From the NCBI GenBank assembly GCA_036339395.1, contig JAYZBD010000034.1:1-15635 (forward strand): a stretch of 15,635 nt of DNA, read 5' to 3'. Position 1 is the stretch's first letter. Every line of letters starts with the position of its first letter. Shown here piece after piece: positions 6,780 to 13,720 of this stretch. Under the pieces are notes generated by a model that was not told where the DNA came from, did no database searches, and saw nothing but the letters and a program-made list of their open reading frames with translations. A program made the position numbers and the translations under genes. This DNA comes from SP202 sp036339395 (lineage in GTDB: Bacteria; Planctomycetota; Phycisphaerae; Phycisphaerales; SM1A02).

Positions 6780-7876
6780 TATACCTCATCAGGGCTTCTT
6801 GCAACCGATGAGTCTCCTAAACGCAGTATTGCAGCGGCTGCAGCTACCTGAACGCGAGGATCCTGGTCGTGGAGCAGGGTTGAAAGTTGGGGTGAAAATG
6901 AGCTTGAACCAAGGCTACCGAGCACCATGGCCGCTTGAGAGCGGATTTCCGGCCGTTCATGGGATATGAAGCCCACAACGATCTCCACGGGAACCCTGTC
7001 CGGGTCGATCTTGGCAAGGGCATCCGCCGCAAGAAGTTGAATTTCAGGTCCAGGCTTCCTCGGGCCCTCTGCCAAGGCCATTGTTTCCAGGTTCATCGCC
7101 ATCGATTGGTCCCTCATCCTCCCGATCATCTGGCACGCCAGCGCAGTGAGTTCAGCTCGCTCCGGGGGAGCAAACAAGGCTGCCTGGATGACCTGGCGTT
7201 CCTCCTCGTCTCCCAGCTTGACCATGGCCTCCGCCATGATCAGGTCGATCGCCTGGGCTCGGGGGGCTTCGATCGACGCCTCGTGTCTCCCGACACCGTT
7301 TCGAATGAGAGGTATCGCGGAAGAGTTCCCAAGTTCCCCCAGGATGAAGGAGGCATTCGCCTTCGCTGTGGGGTCGGTACCAAGCACCATCGAAGCCAGT
7401 GGGTTCAGGTCGGTTTCCTCACCGCAACTGGTGAGGCTGAAGATTGCAGCAGCCTGAACGGAACTGCTGGGATCGGAAAGCATTGGACGAACCAGGTGTG
7501 AGAGTGAGCAGAGCTTCTCAAGCCCGATCGTCATCGTCGCAACAAAGCGTACACCCTCGTTCTCGTCAACCAGTCCACTTCGAACAACCTCGTCGAGGTG
7601 TTTCTCCGATGGCTGGAGGCCCTCGATGGCATTTGCTCGCAACAGCGGATCATCGGAAGTCGATGCTTCAAGAAGCAGCGACTCGGCTGAATTGTGCAGG
7701 TTTCTGTCCAGGACCTGGAAGGTCGGCTGCTTGGTTTGAGCAAGCGTCGAATCAGCCTCGATGACCGAATCCTGTCGAGTGCTCCACCTGGAATCATCCT
7801 TGCCGCTGTTGCACGCCGGCAACAGCAAGTGCATCACAAGGAGCAACTGGAATACTGGTTGTCTACACAACTGCAT
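6776..7876 (-). CDS. HEAT-repeat lipoprotein
   Basis: 366 residues from the ATG at 7876, which has GAGGGAG six bases upstream. Residues 1-22 form a lipoprotein signal peptide: a hydrophobic stretch (FQLLLVMHLLL) ending in LPAC, with C22 as the predicted lipidated residue. Proline at -2 is slightly unusual for a lipobox. From about residue 65 to the end there are around eight degenerate HEAT-type helical repeats, for example DPLLRANAIEGL, SSVQAAAIFSL, PEIRSQAAMVLGSLG and DPRVQVAAAAAILRLG. Such repeats form a curved solenoid used for protein binding, so an adaptor or scaffold at the envelope is likely; the partner is unknown. It overlaps the end of lnt by 14 bases, so it is coupled to the enzyme that would N-acylate it. 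The longer frame to 8095 lies inside lnt and is rejected. Confidence 0.82.
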   Translation of the reverse strand: MQLCRQPVFQLLLVMHLLLPACNSGKDDSRWSTRQDSVIEADSTLAQTKQPTFQVLDRNLHNSAESLLLEASTSDDPLLRANAIEGLQPSEKHLDEVVRSGLVDENEGVRFVATMTIGLEKLCSLSHLVRPMLSDPSSSVQAAAIFSLTSCGEETDLNPLASMVLGTDPTAKANASFILGELGNSSAIPLIRNGVGRHEASIEAPRAQAIDLIMAEAMVKLGDEEERQVIQAALFAPPERAELTALACQMIGRMRDQSMAMNLETMALAEGPRKPGPEIQLLAADALAKIDPDRVPVEIVVGFISHERPEIRSQAAMVLGSLGSSSFSPQLSTLLHDQDPRVQVAAAAAILRLGDSSVARSPDEVY

Positions 7877-9533
7877 CTGAAACTCCCTCGTCCCGGCTCG
7901 ATCGCCCCAGGGTGCATCGCCAGGCAACAAGACCGCACAACGTGGTGAAACAGAGCCAGGCGACGAGGTTGCCGAAGAGCGTACCGAACATGGTACGCCG
8001 CGAATCGACTTGTGGTTCACACAGCAGCCAACTGGGTACACGTGGCTGGGTCGTTGCCTGGACCCGGCCGAGTGAATCCGTACAACTTGTTTCACCCGTA
8101 TTCACGACCCGGATCATTGGAACCCGGTTCTCGATGCATCTCCATCGAGCAACCTGTACATGTGTCCGCCGGGCTGCATCATCCCCCCCAAACCAGCCAT
8201 CATTACTGAGGTTCATCAGGAGCATGGCGCGTTTCTCTCCCTCGAAGTACACCAGGTCCCGGCACAACCCGGGAACCGTGTCTTCAAAGCAGATCGGTGT
8301 TCCAATTCCACAGGTGCCGCCTGGGTATTCCAGGGAAAGCACCTGCACCCTGTCACTGGCCTCGAGATTGAACTCCATGCCCCCGGCACCGAAAACCAGG
8401 AGTTGCTTCTCCAGCCATGGCCAGTGCTCCAGGTAGGGCATCCGTTCACCGAATGGTGTCAGGACAACCTTGTCGTACCGCTGCAACCTGCCTCCCGGTT
8501 CAACAAGCACGGCGCTGTTGTAGCGAGTCCGACTTTCAATCCATGTGCCCCGTTCATCAACGCTCTGGGACAGATCCAACCAGGTTGGAGAACCGACGAG
8601 CAATGGACGACCAAGAACACTCGACAACTGTTCGATCCGGCCAGGCCAGTGATGAAGGTGTGCAAACCCTGGACCAGCTGCTTCCAAAAAGGCGCGGGTA
8701 CCTCGATCGAACCCGAGCCCGGGAACCATCGTTTCGGGCCATGCGACCAGGTCGGCACCACCCGTTGCTTCGACGGCATCCAGTGTCAACTCGATGAAGG
8801 AGGGGACGTCTTCAAACTGGGCCTGGACGCTCCATCCGATCTTGTTGTCCTGCGGCAGGTTCGTCTGGATCGCGAGGATGCTTGGCCCTGAACTGAATAC
8901 GTCATCCTGTGCAAGACGCCATGCTCCATAGGGAACAGCCAGGACGAGCAGGACTCCGACAACGATACTGCTGCCGGTGCTTCGTCGATGTACCGGTCGA
9001 ACCACGTCGATACAGAGCCCGGCGACGGCTCCAACAAACAGGCTTCCCCACCAGGCGCCGATGATGTCTGCAGGTTGAGCAAGGATCGGTGCTTCAATGA
9101 GCGGTTGCCCGATGAAGTACCAGGGGTATCCGTCGAAGATGATCAGGCCCCTGGCACACTCGAGACCGATGAATACGAGCGGGACCGTGACAGCCGAGGG
9201 CCATCTCCCCAGGTTCCTGTCGCTGCCGATTCCCCGGAGCAACCAGGCCGCCATTGCTGGATAGAGCGCAACATAGGCTGAAAGCACCGGCCAGCCTGCC
9301 AACGTCACATCAATGATCCAATGGTTGATCCAGAGCCATGCAAGGAAATAGGACGTGAACGTGGAGAGGATGGCCGTTCGTCTTGAGCCTGCCCGACGAG
9401 CAGCCAGGACGAGCAGGAACACGCTTACGAAGGACAGTGGCCAGAGATCCAGTGGTGGCAGGGCCGCCCAGGCACAACATGCAGAAGCAGCTGCAAGACC
9501 CCAGGCAGGTGCAGTCGATTTACTTGCCTGCAT
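7863..9533 (-). CDS. lnt: Apolipoprotein N-acyltransferase
   Basis: Inner-membrane enzyme of the nitrilase superfamily that adds the third acyl chain to the N-terminal cysteine of lipoproteins. 556 residues from the ATG at 9533. The first ~210 residues are membrane segments, with a further one at the C-terminus (about 515-540). The periplasmic carbon-nitrogen hydrolase domain lies between. The catalytic triad is visible: E267 in VAWPETMVPG, K355 in YDKVVLTPFGERMP, and C415 in TPICFED. NLSNDGWF and the following HVQVARWRCIENRVP are also typical. The start codon overlaps the end of accD by 14 bases, and a clear ribosome-binding site is lacking, which suggests translational coupling. Its own stop lies 14 bases inside the next gene, a predicted lipoprotein. 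The 49 codons upstream of 9533 in the same open frame overlap accD and are not counted. Confidence 0.96.
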   Translation of the reverse strand: MQASKSTAPAWGLAAASACCAWAALPPLDLWPLSFVSVFLLVLAARRAGSRRTAILSTFTSYFLAWLWINHWIIDVTLAGWPVLSAYVALYPAMAAWLLRGIGSDRNLGRWPSAVTVPLVFIGLECARGLIIFDGYPWYFIGQPLIEAPILAQPADIIGAWWGSLFVGAVAGLCIDVVRPVHRRSTGSSIVVGVLLVLAVPYGAWRLAQDDVFSSGPSILAIQTNLPQDNKIGWSVQAQFEDVPSFIELTLDAVEATGGADLVAWPETMVPGLGFDRGTRAFLEAAGPGFAHLHHWPGRIEQLSSVLGRPLLVGSPTWLDLSQSVDERGTWIESRTRYNSAVLVEPGGRLQRYDKVVLTPFGERMPYLEHWPWLEKQLLVFGAGGMEFNLEASDRVQVLSLEYPGGTCGIGTPICFEDTVPGLCRDLVYFEGEKRAMLLMNLSNDGWFGGDDAARRTHVQVARWRCIENRVPMIRVVNTGETSCTDSLGRVQATTQPRVPSWLLCEPQVDSRRTMFGTLFGNLVAWLCFTTLCGLVAWRCTLGRSSRDEGVSDAVV

Positions 9534-10371
9534 AGTCGATGATGCTCGACACCTCGCTGCGGAGGTCCTTGCGATGAATGACGCGATCGACGAAACCGCA
9601 CTTCTGGAGGAACTCCGCTCTCTGGAATCCTTCCGGGAGTTCCTGGCGGATGGTCTGCTCGATGACACGCGGTCCAGCAAATCCGATCAATGCACCCCGC
9701 TCCGCAAGAATGACATCACCCAGCATCGAGAAACTCGCTGTCACTCCGCCGGTTGTCGGATCAGTCAACACGGAAATGAAGAGTCCGCCCATCTCGTCGA
9801 AGCGAGCCAGGGCTGCGGACGTCTTCGCCATCTGCATGAGCGAAAGGCCCGACTCCATCATCCGTGCGCCGCCGGATGCTGAGACGATGATCAAGGGAAG
9901 ATCCTCTTCTGCAGCGGCTTCAGTCGCCCGGGCGATCTTCTCACCGACAACCGAACCCATGGACCCACCCAGGAAGGTGAAGTCCATGCATGCAAGAATC
10001 ACTTTTCGACCCTTGATGAATGCCGTGCCACACAGGATCGCATCATTGTGCCCGGTCTTCTTTCGTGCCTCAGCTATGCGGTCGGGGTATGGCTTCACGT
10101 CCACGAACTCAAGTGGATCGGATGAACAGAGTTCCTCGTGCATCGGAACGAACGTTCCAGGGTCGACCAGTTGTGTCACGCGAACACCGGCTGAAATCCG
10201 GAAATGGTGATCGCATTCGGCACAGACATTGAGGTTGTTTTCCAGTGATCGACGGAAGAGAATTGCACTGCACGAGGGGCAGCGAACCCAGAGTCCTTCC
10301 GGAACAGGCTTCCTGCCGGTGGGGTGACCAGCATCTACATCAGTCCAGGATCGTGCTTTCGCCTCAGCCAT
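9520..10371 (-). CDS. accD: Acetyl-CoA carboxylase carboxyltransferase subunit beta
   Basis: Beta subunit of the carboxyltransferase that moves CO2 from biotin to acetyl-CoA, making malonyl-CoA for fatty-acid synthesis in the cytoplasm. 283 residues from the ATG at 10371, which has AAGGAG eight bases upstream. The N-terminal four-cysteine zinc ribbon is intact: C31/C34 in CPSC and C50/C53 in CAEC. The crotonase-fold core follows, with FLGGSMGSVVGEK (133-145) and the oxyanion-hole motif SASGGARM (164-171). The alpha subunit gene accA is not in the window. The gene is followed by lnt with a 14-base overlap, joining malonyl-CoA production to lipoprotein acylation. It is preceded by a 175-base leader containing two stem-loops. 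Confidence 0.97.
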   Translation of the reverse strand: MAEAKARSWTDVDAGHPTGRKPVPEGLWVRCPSCSAILFRRSLENNLNVCAECDHHFRISAGVRVTQLVDPGTFVPMHEELCSSDPLEFVDVKPYPDRIAEARKKTGHNDAILCGTAFIKGRKVILACMDFTFLGGSMGSVVGEKIARATEAAAEEDLPLIIVSASGGARMMESGLSLMQMAKTSAALARFDEMGGLFISVLTDPTTGGVTASFSMLGDVILAERGALIGFAGPRVIEQTIRQELPEGFQRAEFLQKCGFVDRVIHRKDLRSEVSSIIDYAGK

Positions 10372-10405
10372 GCCTGATCTCCTTGCAATCGACCGAGCTA
10401 CCGGG

Positions 10406-10426
10406 GCGGCCTGAAAAACAGGCCGC
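10406..10426 (-). other. Stem-loop in the accD leader
   Basis: Perfect 8-base arms GCGGCCTG and CAGGCCGC (10406-10413 and 10419-10426) enclose a five-base loop, which is U5 on the accD strand. It ends about 35 bases before the accD start codon, just upstream of its ribosome-binding site. No U-tract follows the stem, so a simple intrinsic terminator is unlikely. An attenuator, an RNA-processing site or an autoregulatory AccD-binding element are possibilities. Confidence 0.5.
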
Positions 10427-10503
10427 TCTCGAAGACGGGCGGCATGGTGACCCAACAACACGGTCGAGTCCAGCCTCTTTTCCGTGGAAAGACATGTCAA
10501 CCG

Positions 10504-10533
10504 TGTTTGCGGGGGCGTAAGGGCCTGCAAACA
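10504..10533 (-). terminator. Inverted repeat just after rpe (possible weak terminator or processing hairpin)
   Basis: Arms TGTTTGC (10504-10510) and GCAAACA (10527-10533) are perfect, with two further G-C pairs inside after one mismatch, and the loop is about 10 bases. It begins 13 bases after the rpe stop codon on the minus strand. The sequence that follows has only a short U-rich patch rather than a true U-tract, so termination efficiency is doubtful. Confidence 0.35.
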
Positions 10534-10546
10534 TTCAAATGGAGTT

Positions 10547-11230
10547 TCAGGAACCCCGCAAGGAACAGATTACGGAAGCATATTCCGCTGCACCGAAGAT
10601 GGCCGAAGCAGCGACCAGGAGGTCACACCCCGCCTGCCGGCAGGGTCCTGCCGTCTGGAGATTGACTCCCCCATCCATCTGGAGTCGCTGGTCATCATTC
10701 AATTGATCACGTATGGCGGCTGTCTTCACGAGCACGTCTTCGATGAAAGACTGCCCGGAAAAGCCGGGATTGACACTCATCACGAGGGCCAGTTCAACCG
10801 AATCAAGCCATGGTTCGAGCGCAGTCCACTCCGTTGGTGGGTTGATTGCGATCCCCGCCGTCATCCCGGCAGAATGAATCGCGTTGATGACCGTTTCCGG
10901 GTCATCATCCGCCTCCACGTGAAACGTGATGTGGTCGGCTCCGGCACCAGCAAAAGAATCAACGCAGCCAAGGGGATTGGTCACCATCAGGTGAACATCA
11001 AGCAGCGTATCCGGGAGTCGTTCCCTGAGACTGGCACAGAGCGCCGGCCCCATGGTCAGGTTCGGAACGAAATGCCCGTCCATGACATCAAGGTGAAGCA
11101 GGTCCGCCCCGGCATCAACTACGGCCTGGCATTCGTCACCAAGCGCAGCAAAATCAGCGGAAAGAATCGAGGGGGCGACAAGCGGTTTCGTCAGTGGCCC
11201 GGTGATGGAGCGTAAAGCGGTCATCGACAT
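10547..11230 (-). CDS. rpe: Ribulose-phosphate 3-epimerase
   Basis: Cytoplasmic TIM-barrel enzyme that interconverts ribulose 5-phosphate and xylulose 5-phosphate in the pentose phosphate (or Calvin) pathway. 227 residues. Family motifs appear in order: APSILSADFAAL (19-30), LHLDVMDGHFVPNLTMGP (45-62), DVHLMV (78-83), MSVNPGFSGQSF (151-162) and MDGGVN (185-190). Metal ligands H46, D48, H80 and D186 are present. The ATG at 11230 has GGAGG eleven bases upstream. A second in-frame ATG at 11224 is further from that site, so the first is preferred. It follows the thioredoxin-like gene by 43 bases, probably in one transcript. Confidence 0.96.
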   Translation of the reverse strand: MSMTALRSITGPLTKPLVAPSILSADFAALGDECQAVVDAGADLLHLDVMDGHFVPNLTMGPALCASLRERLPDTLLDVHLMVTNPLGCVDSFAGAGADHITFHVEADDDPETVINAIHSAGMTAGIAINPPTEWTALEPWLDSVELALVMSVNPGFSGQSFIEDVLVKTAAIRDQLNDDQRLQMDGGVNLQTAGPCRQAGCDLLVAASAIFGAAEYASVICSLRGS

Positions 11231-11273
11231 GGTTCAACGTGCCTCCGTGCACTGTTCTTCGTACTACATGGAG

Positions 11274-12341
11274 TCAGCCGCCGTTGGCTGCTGCCAACTC
11301 GTCGCTCTTGCTCCTGTACTCACGCAGCATTGGTTCGTAGTCAGCCTTTTTTCGAGGCGATGCCATGAAGAAGGCTCGTTCCTGCAGATCAACCGCCTCG
11401 GTCACCTCACCACGACGGAACCGAACGGATGCTTCGAACGCAAGAAACCGGGGATCGTCAGGATCCGAGTTCGTACGTGCGGTCTTCGCCGCCATGAGCG
11501 CGATGTCGAGGTCCCGCTTGGCATCAGGGATGTTCGGTGCAGCAGCAATCTTCTCAGCAAGCCAGCCGAGCAGTTCGGGGTCGTCTGGATACGTCTCGAT
11601 GACTTCCTCCGCGTAGGCGTAGGCCTTGGGGGCATCTTCCTGCTTGAGCAGGAAGACTTCGAATCGATCGAGGATGTACGTGTAGAAGATCCTCGGATCA
11701 CGCTCGATCAATTTCTGGGTCATCAGTTCGTACTGGGACCAGTTCTTCAGATCGCGTGCATCCTCGATTGCATCGATGACAGACTGAGCCTGCAACATCA
11801 GTTTCCTGTTGTATCGCCCTTTCATGACCTCCGTGAGAGTATCCTCGAAGTCCTCCGAGAGCGGGTGTCCAATAAACTGGATCTTCCCCTCGTTGTCGAC
11901 GATGAAGGCATGCGGAATGCCACTCTGGCCGGCAGCACGACTCCACGCACGACTCGTACCATTGCGCTTGTCGATGGCGACAGAGTAATTCATGCGGCGG
12001 CCCTGCTTCTTCACGAACCCCTTCACGACATCGGGTTCCTCGGTTGTAACACCGATGATTCGAAGTTCGTCCGCGTCGTACTTGTTCTGAATATCCGTCA
12101 GGTGGGGAATCGACTTGCGACACGGCGGGCACCAGGTCGCCCAGAACTCGACGACGTAGGTCGTTCCCTTTTCAAAGTTGATATCGCCTTCCGGATGTCC
12201 CTTGGCATGCTTGACCCATTCTGCAATGGATAGCCCGGGCGCAGCGTCTCCAACCTTCAGCGATTGTCCACGCTGTGCATGGGCAGGTGCGCAGAAGAGG
12301 CAGAGCAGGGCAGCGGTCAGTAGTCCAATCCGGATAGTCAT
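11274..12341 (-). CDS. Secreted TlpA/ResA-type thioredoxin with helical C-terminal extension
   Basis: 355 residues. A Sec signal peptide (1-22) ends in the cleavage site AHA|Q, so the protein acts outside the cytoplasm. The thioredoxin fold (about 28-170) has the redox motif WCPPC (C71 and C74) and the cis-proline motif SGIPHAF (P143). This is the arrangement of thiol-disulfide reductases of the TlpA/ResA class. About 185 further residues are mostly helical, with phrases such as AKRDLDIALMAAKTA and RFRRGEVTEAVDLQERA that resemble tetratricopeptide repeats; they may bind a partner. The ATG at 12341 has GAGAGGA about eight bases upstream. Its substrate is unknown. Neighbours pgk and rpe are metabolic and do not suggest one. 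Confidence 0.87.
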   Translation of the reverse strand: MTIRIGLLTAALLCLFCAPAHAQRGQSLKVGDAAPGLSIAEWVKHAKGHPEGDINFEKGTTYVVEFWATWCPPCRKSIPHLTDIQNKYDADELRIIGVTTEEPDVVKGFVKKQGRRMNYSVAIDKRNGTSRAWSRAAGQSGIPHAFIVDNEGKIQFIGHPLSEDFEDTLTEVMKGRYNRKLMLQAQSVIDAIEDARDLKNWSQYELMTQKLIERDPRIFYTYILDRFEVFLLKQEDAPKAYAYAEEVIETYPDDPELLGWLAEKIAAAPNIPDAKRDLDIALMAAKTARTNSDPDDPRFLAFEASVRFRRGEVTEAVDLQERAFFMASPRKKADYEPMLREYRSKSDELAAANGG

Positions 12342-12400
12342 GTCGTATTCCTCTCGATGGAGAACGCGAAGAAGCGATCGCCGTAGGGCTTGAAGCAGGC

Positions 12401-12406
12401 ATCATA
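12401..12406 (-). promoter_or_regulatory. Possible -10 element for the thioredoxin-like gene
   Basis: TATGAT on the minus strand would start transcription near 12394, about 52 bases before the start codon at 12341. No convincing -35 hexamer lies 16-18 bases upstream, where a GC-rich CCCC/GGGG inverted repeat is found instead. This is a weak prediction. Confidence 0.3.
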
Positions 12407-12450
12407 CCCCTGCCGGGGCGTGTTCGGAGCCAGAAATGGAGTTGAACACC

Positions 12451-12473
12451 CCCCCTTTGACTCTCAATGGGGG
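12451..12473 (-). terminator. C/G-rich hairpin after pgk (possible terminator)
   Basis: Five C-G pairs (12451-12455 with 12469-12473) are followed by one mismatch and two A-T pairs around a seven-base loop, 14 bases after the pgk stop codon. No U-tract follows on the minus strand, so it may be a weak terminator or only protect the 3' end of the pgk mRNA. The C side is part of a run of seven C. Confidence 0.35.
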
Positions 12474-12487
12474 TAATTGTTCCCGAA

Positions 12488-13696
12488 TCAGGATTGATCG
12501 AGCAGTTCGACCGAGCGGAATGAGCGACCCTCGAGCATTCTCAGGCTCGCCCCACCCCCCGTTGAAACATGGCTCACGCGTGAAGCCAGGCCAAAGAGCT
12601 CGACCGCCGCAGCCGTTTCTCCCCCACCGATGACCGATGTTGCCCCTGCATCTGTCGCCTCGGCGGCAGCAAGGGCAACCGCCCTGCTACCGACATCGAA
12701 TGGCGGAACCTCGAAGACGCCCATCGGACCATTCCAGACGATCGTCCCCGCTTCAGCAAGAAGTGCAACCGCGGCAGAGGTCGAAACGGGCCCAAGGTCC
12801 ATGCCCATCAGTCCTGGAGGGATGTTCCCGGTCTGGATGGACATGCCTTCTGCATCGTCCAGCTCCGCGGCGCATGCATGGTCCACCGGCAGCAGGATTG
12901 TCGTGCCCGAGTCACGTGCCTCATCAAGCACGGCGAGTGCCTCGGGAACCATGTCCTCTTCAAGAAGACTGGTGCCGATCTCTATTCCCTGGGCATGAAG
13001 GAAGGTATACGCCATGCCGCCTCCGATGATGACCGTGTCGACGCGGGGGAGCAGGTTGCGTATGGCGCCAAGCTTGTCTGACACCTTCGCCCCTCCAAGA
13101 ACCGCGATGAACGGAGTTCTCGCCTGTTCAATCACTTCCGAGAGAAAGTGCAGCTCCTTCAGGAGCAGCAGACCTGCAACACGTGGACGCCCGGACATGG
13201 CCTCGGGTACTGCAACCATCGACGCGTGGTCGCGGTGCGCAGTTCCGAACGCATCGTTGACATAGATGTCTCCATAGGAAGCAAGCCGTGCTGCAAACAC
13301 GGGGTCGCCGGTCTTCTCACCCTCGTGGAATCGAAGATTCTCCAGGACAAGTACCTCCCCGGGTTGAAGCGAGTCGACTGCGGCAGCGGAATCGGCATCG
13401 GTGCAATCAGTTCCCGGCAGGTCGACCTGCACATCCTCCAGCAGTTCGGCCAGCCTCTCTGCAATCGGTTGCAGGCTGAACTCCGGTTGATATCCCGTTC
13501 CTGCAGGGCGGCCCAGGTGGCTCATGAGAACGAGGCTGCCGCCCCGATCAAGGACGGACCTGAGCGTCGGGATCGCCATGCGGATGCGGCGGTCATCGAG
13601 AATCGCCCCGTTGCCGTCAAGTGGAACATTGAAGTCCACTCGAACAAGGACCCGTCGACCCTCGACCTCGATCTGATCAATGGATTGCCTCGACAT
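12488..13696 (-). CDS. pgk: Phosphoglycerate kinase
   Basis: Glycolytic enzyme converting 1,3-bisphosphoglycerate and ADP to 3-phosphoglycerate and ATP (reversible). 402 residues, close to the usual length. The motifs in order are RVDFNVPLDG (19-28), SHLGRP (59-64), LENLRFHEGE (118-127), YVNDAFGTAHRDHAS (145-159), LGGAKVSDK (200-208), WNGPMGVFE (321-329) and the nucleotide loop IGGGET (356-361). The ATG at 13696 matches the conserved N-terminus MSRQSIDQIEVEG. The longer frame to 13804 lies inside miaA and is rejected. There is no ribosome-binding site, and a TACGAT -10 element ends seven bases before the start, so the mRNA may be leaderless. It is divergent from miaA with 24 bases between start codons. 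Confidence 0.97.
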   Translation of the reverse strand: MSRQSIDQIEVEGRRVLVRVDFNVPLDGNGAILDDRRIRMAIPTLRSVLDRGGSLVLMSHLGRPAGTGYQPEFSLQPIAERLAELLEDVQVDLPGTDCTDADSAAAVDSLQPGEVLVLENLRFHEGEKTGDPVFAARLASYGDIYVNDAFGTAHRDHASMVAVPEAMSGRPRVAGLLLLKELHFLSEVIEQARTPFIAVLGGAKVSDKLGAIRNLLPRVDTVIIGGGMAYTFLHAQGIEIGTSLLEEDMVPEALAVLDEARDSGTTILLPVDHACAAELDDAEGMSIQTGNIPPGLMGMDLGPVSTSAAVALLAEAGTIVWNGPMGVFEVPPFDVGSRAVALAAAEATDAGATSVIGGGETAAAVELFGLASRVSHVSTGGGASLRMLEGRSFRSVELLDQS

Positions 13697-13699
13697 CGG

Positions 13700-13712
13700 G
13701 GGTATCGTACCC
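13700..13712. promoter_or_regulatory. Shared palindromic -10 region between pgk and miaA
   Basis: The inverted repeat GGGTA-TCG-TACCC places a TAnnnT-type -10 element on each strand. TACGAT (13709-13704, minus) lies seven bases before the pgk ATG, and TATCGT (13703-13708, plus) lies 12 bases before the miaA ATG. Both genes could start from this overlapping pair, pgk without a leader and miaA with one of about five bases. Neither direction has a clear -35 hexamer, and any such element would lie within the other gene's coding sequence. Confidence 0.4.
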
Positions 13713-13720
13713 ACGACACG

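Noticed and set aside
10450..10500. TTGACA (minus strand, 10495-10500) as the -35 of an accD promoter.
   Set aside because: No -10-like hexamer occurs 15-19 bases downstream (GAGGCT and similar only).
11202..12233. A 343-codon open frame on the plus strand.
   Set aside because: Antisense to the thioredoxin-like gene, which has a signal peptide and the WCPPC motif. The reverse frame shows no family features.
13148..13720. In-frame 191-codon extension upstream of miaA.
   Set aside because: It runs through the antisense of pgk. MiaA proteins begin just before the P-loop, matching the ATG at 13721.
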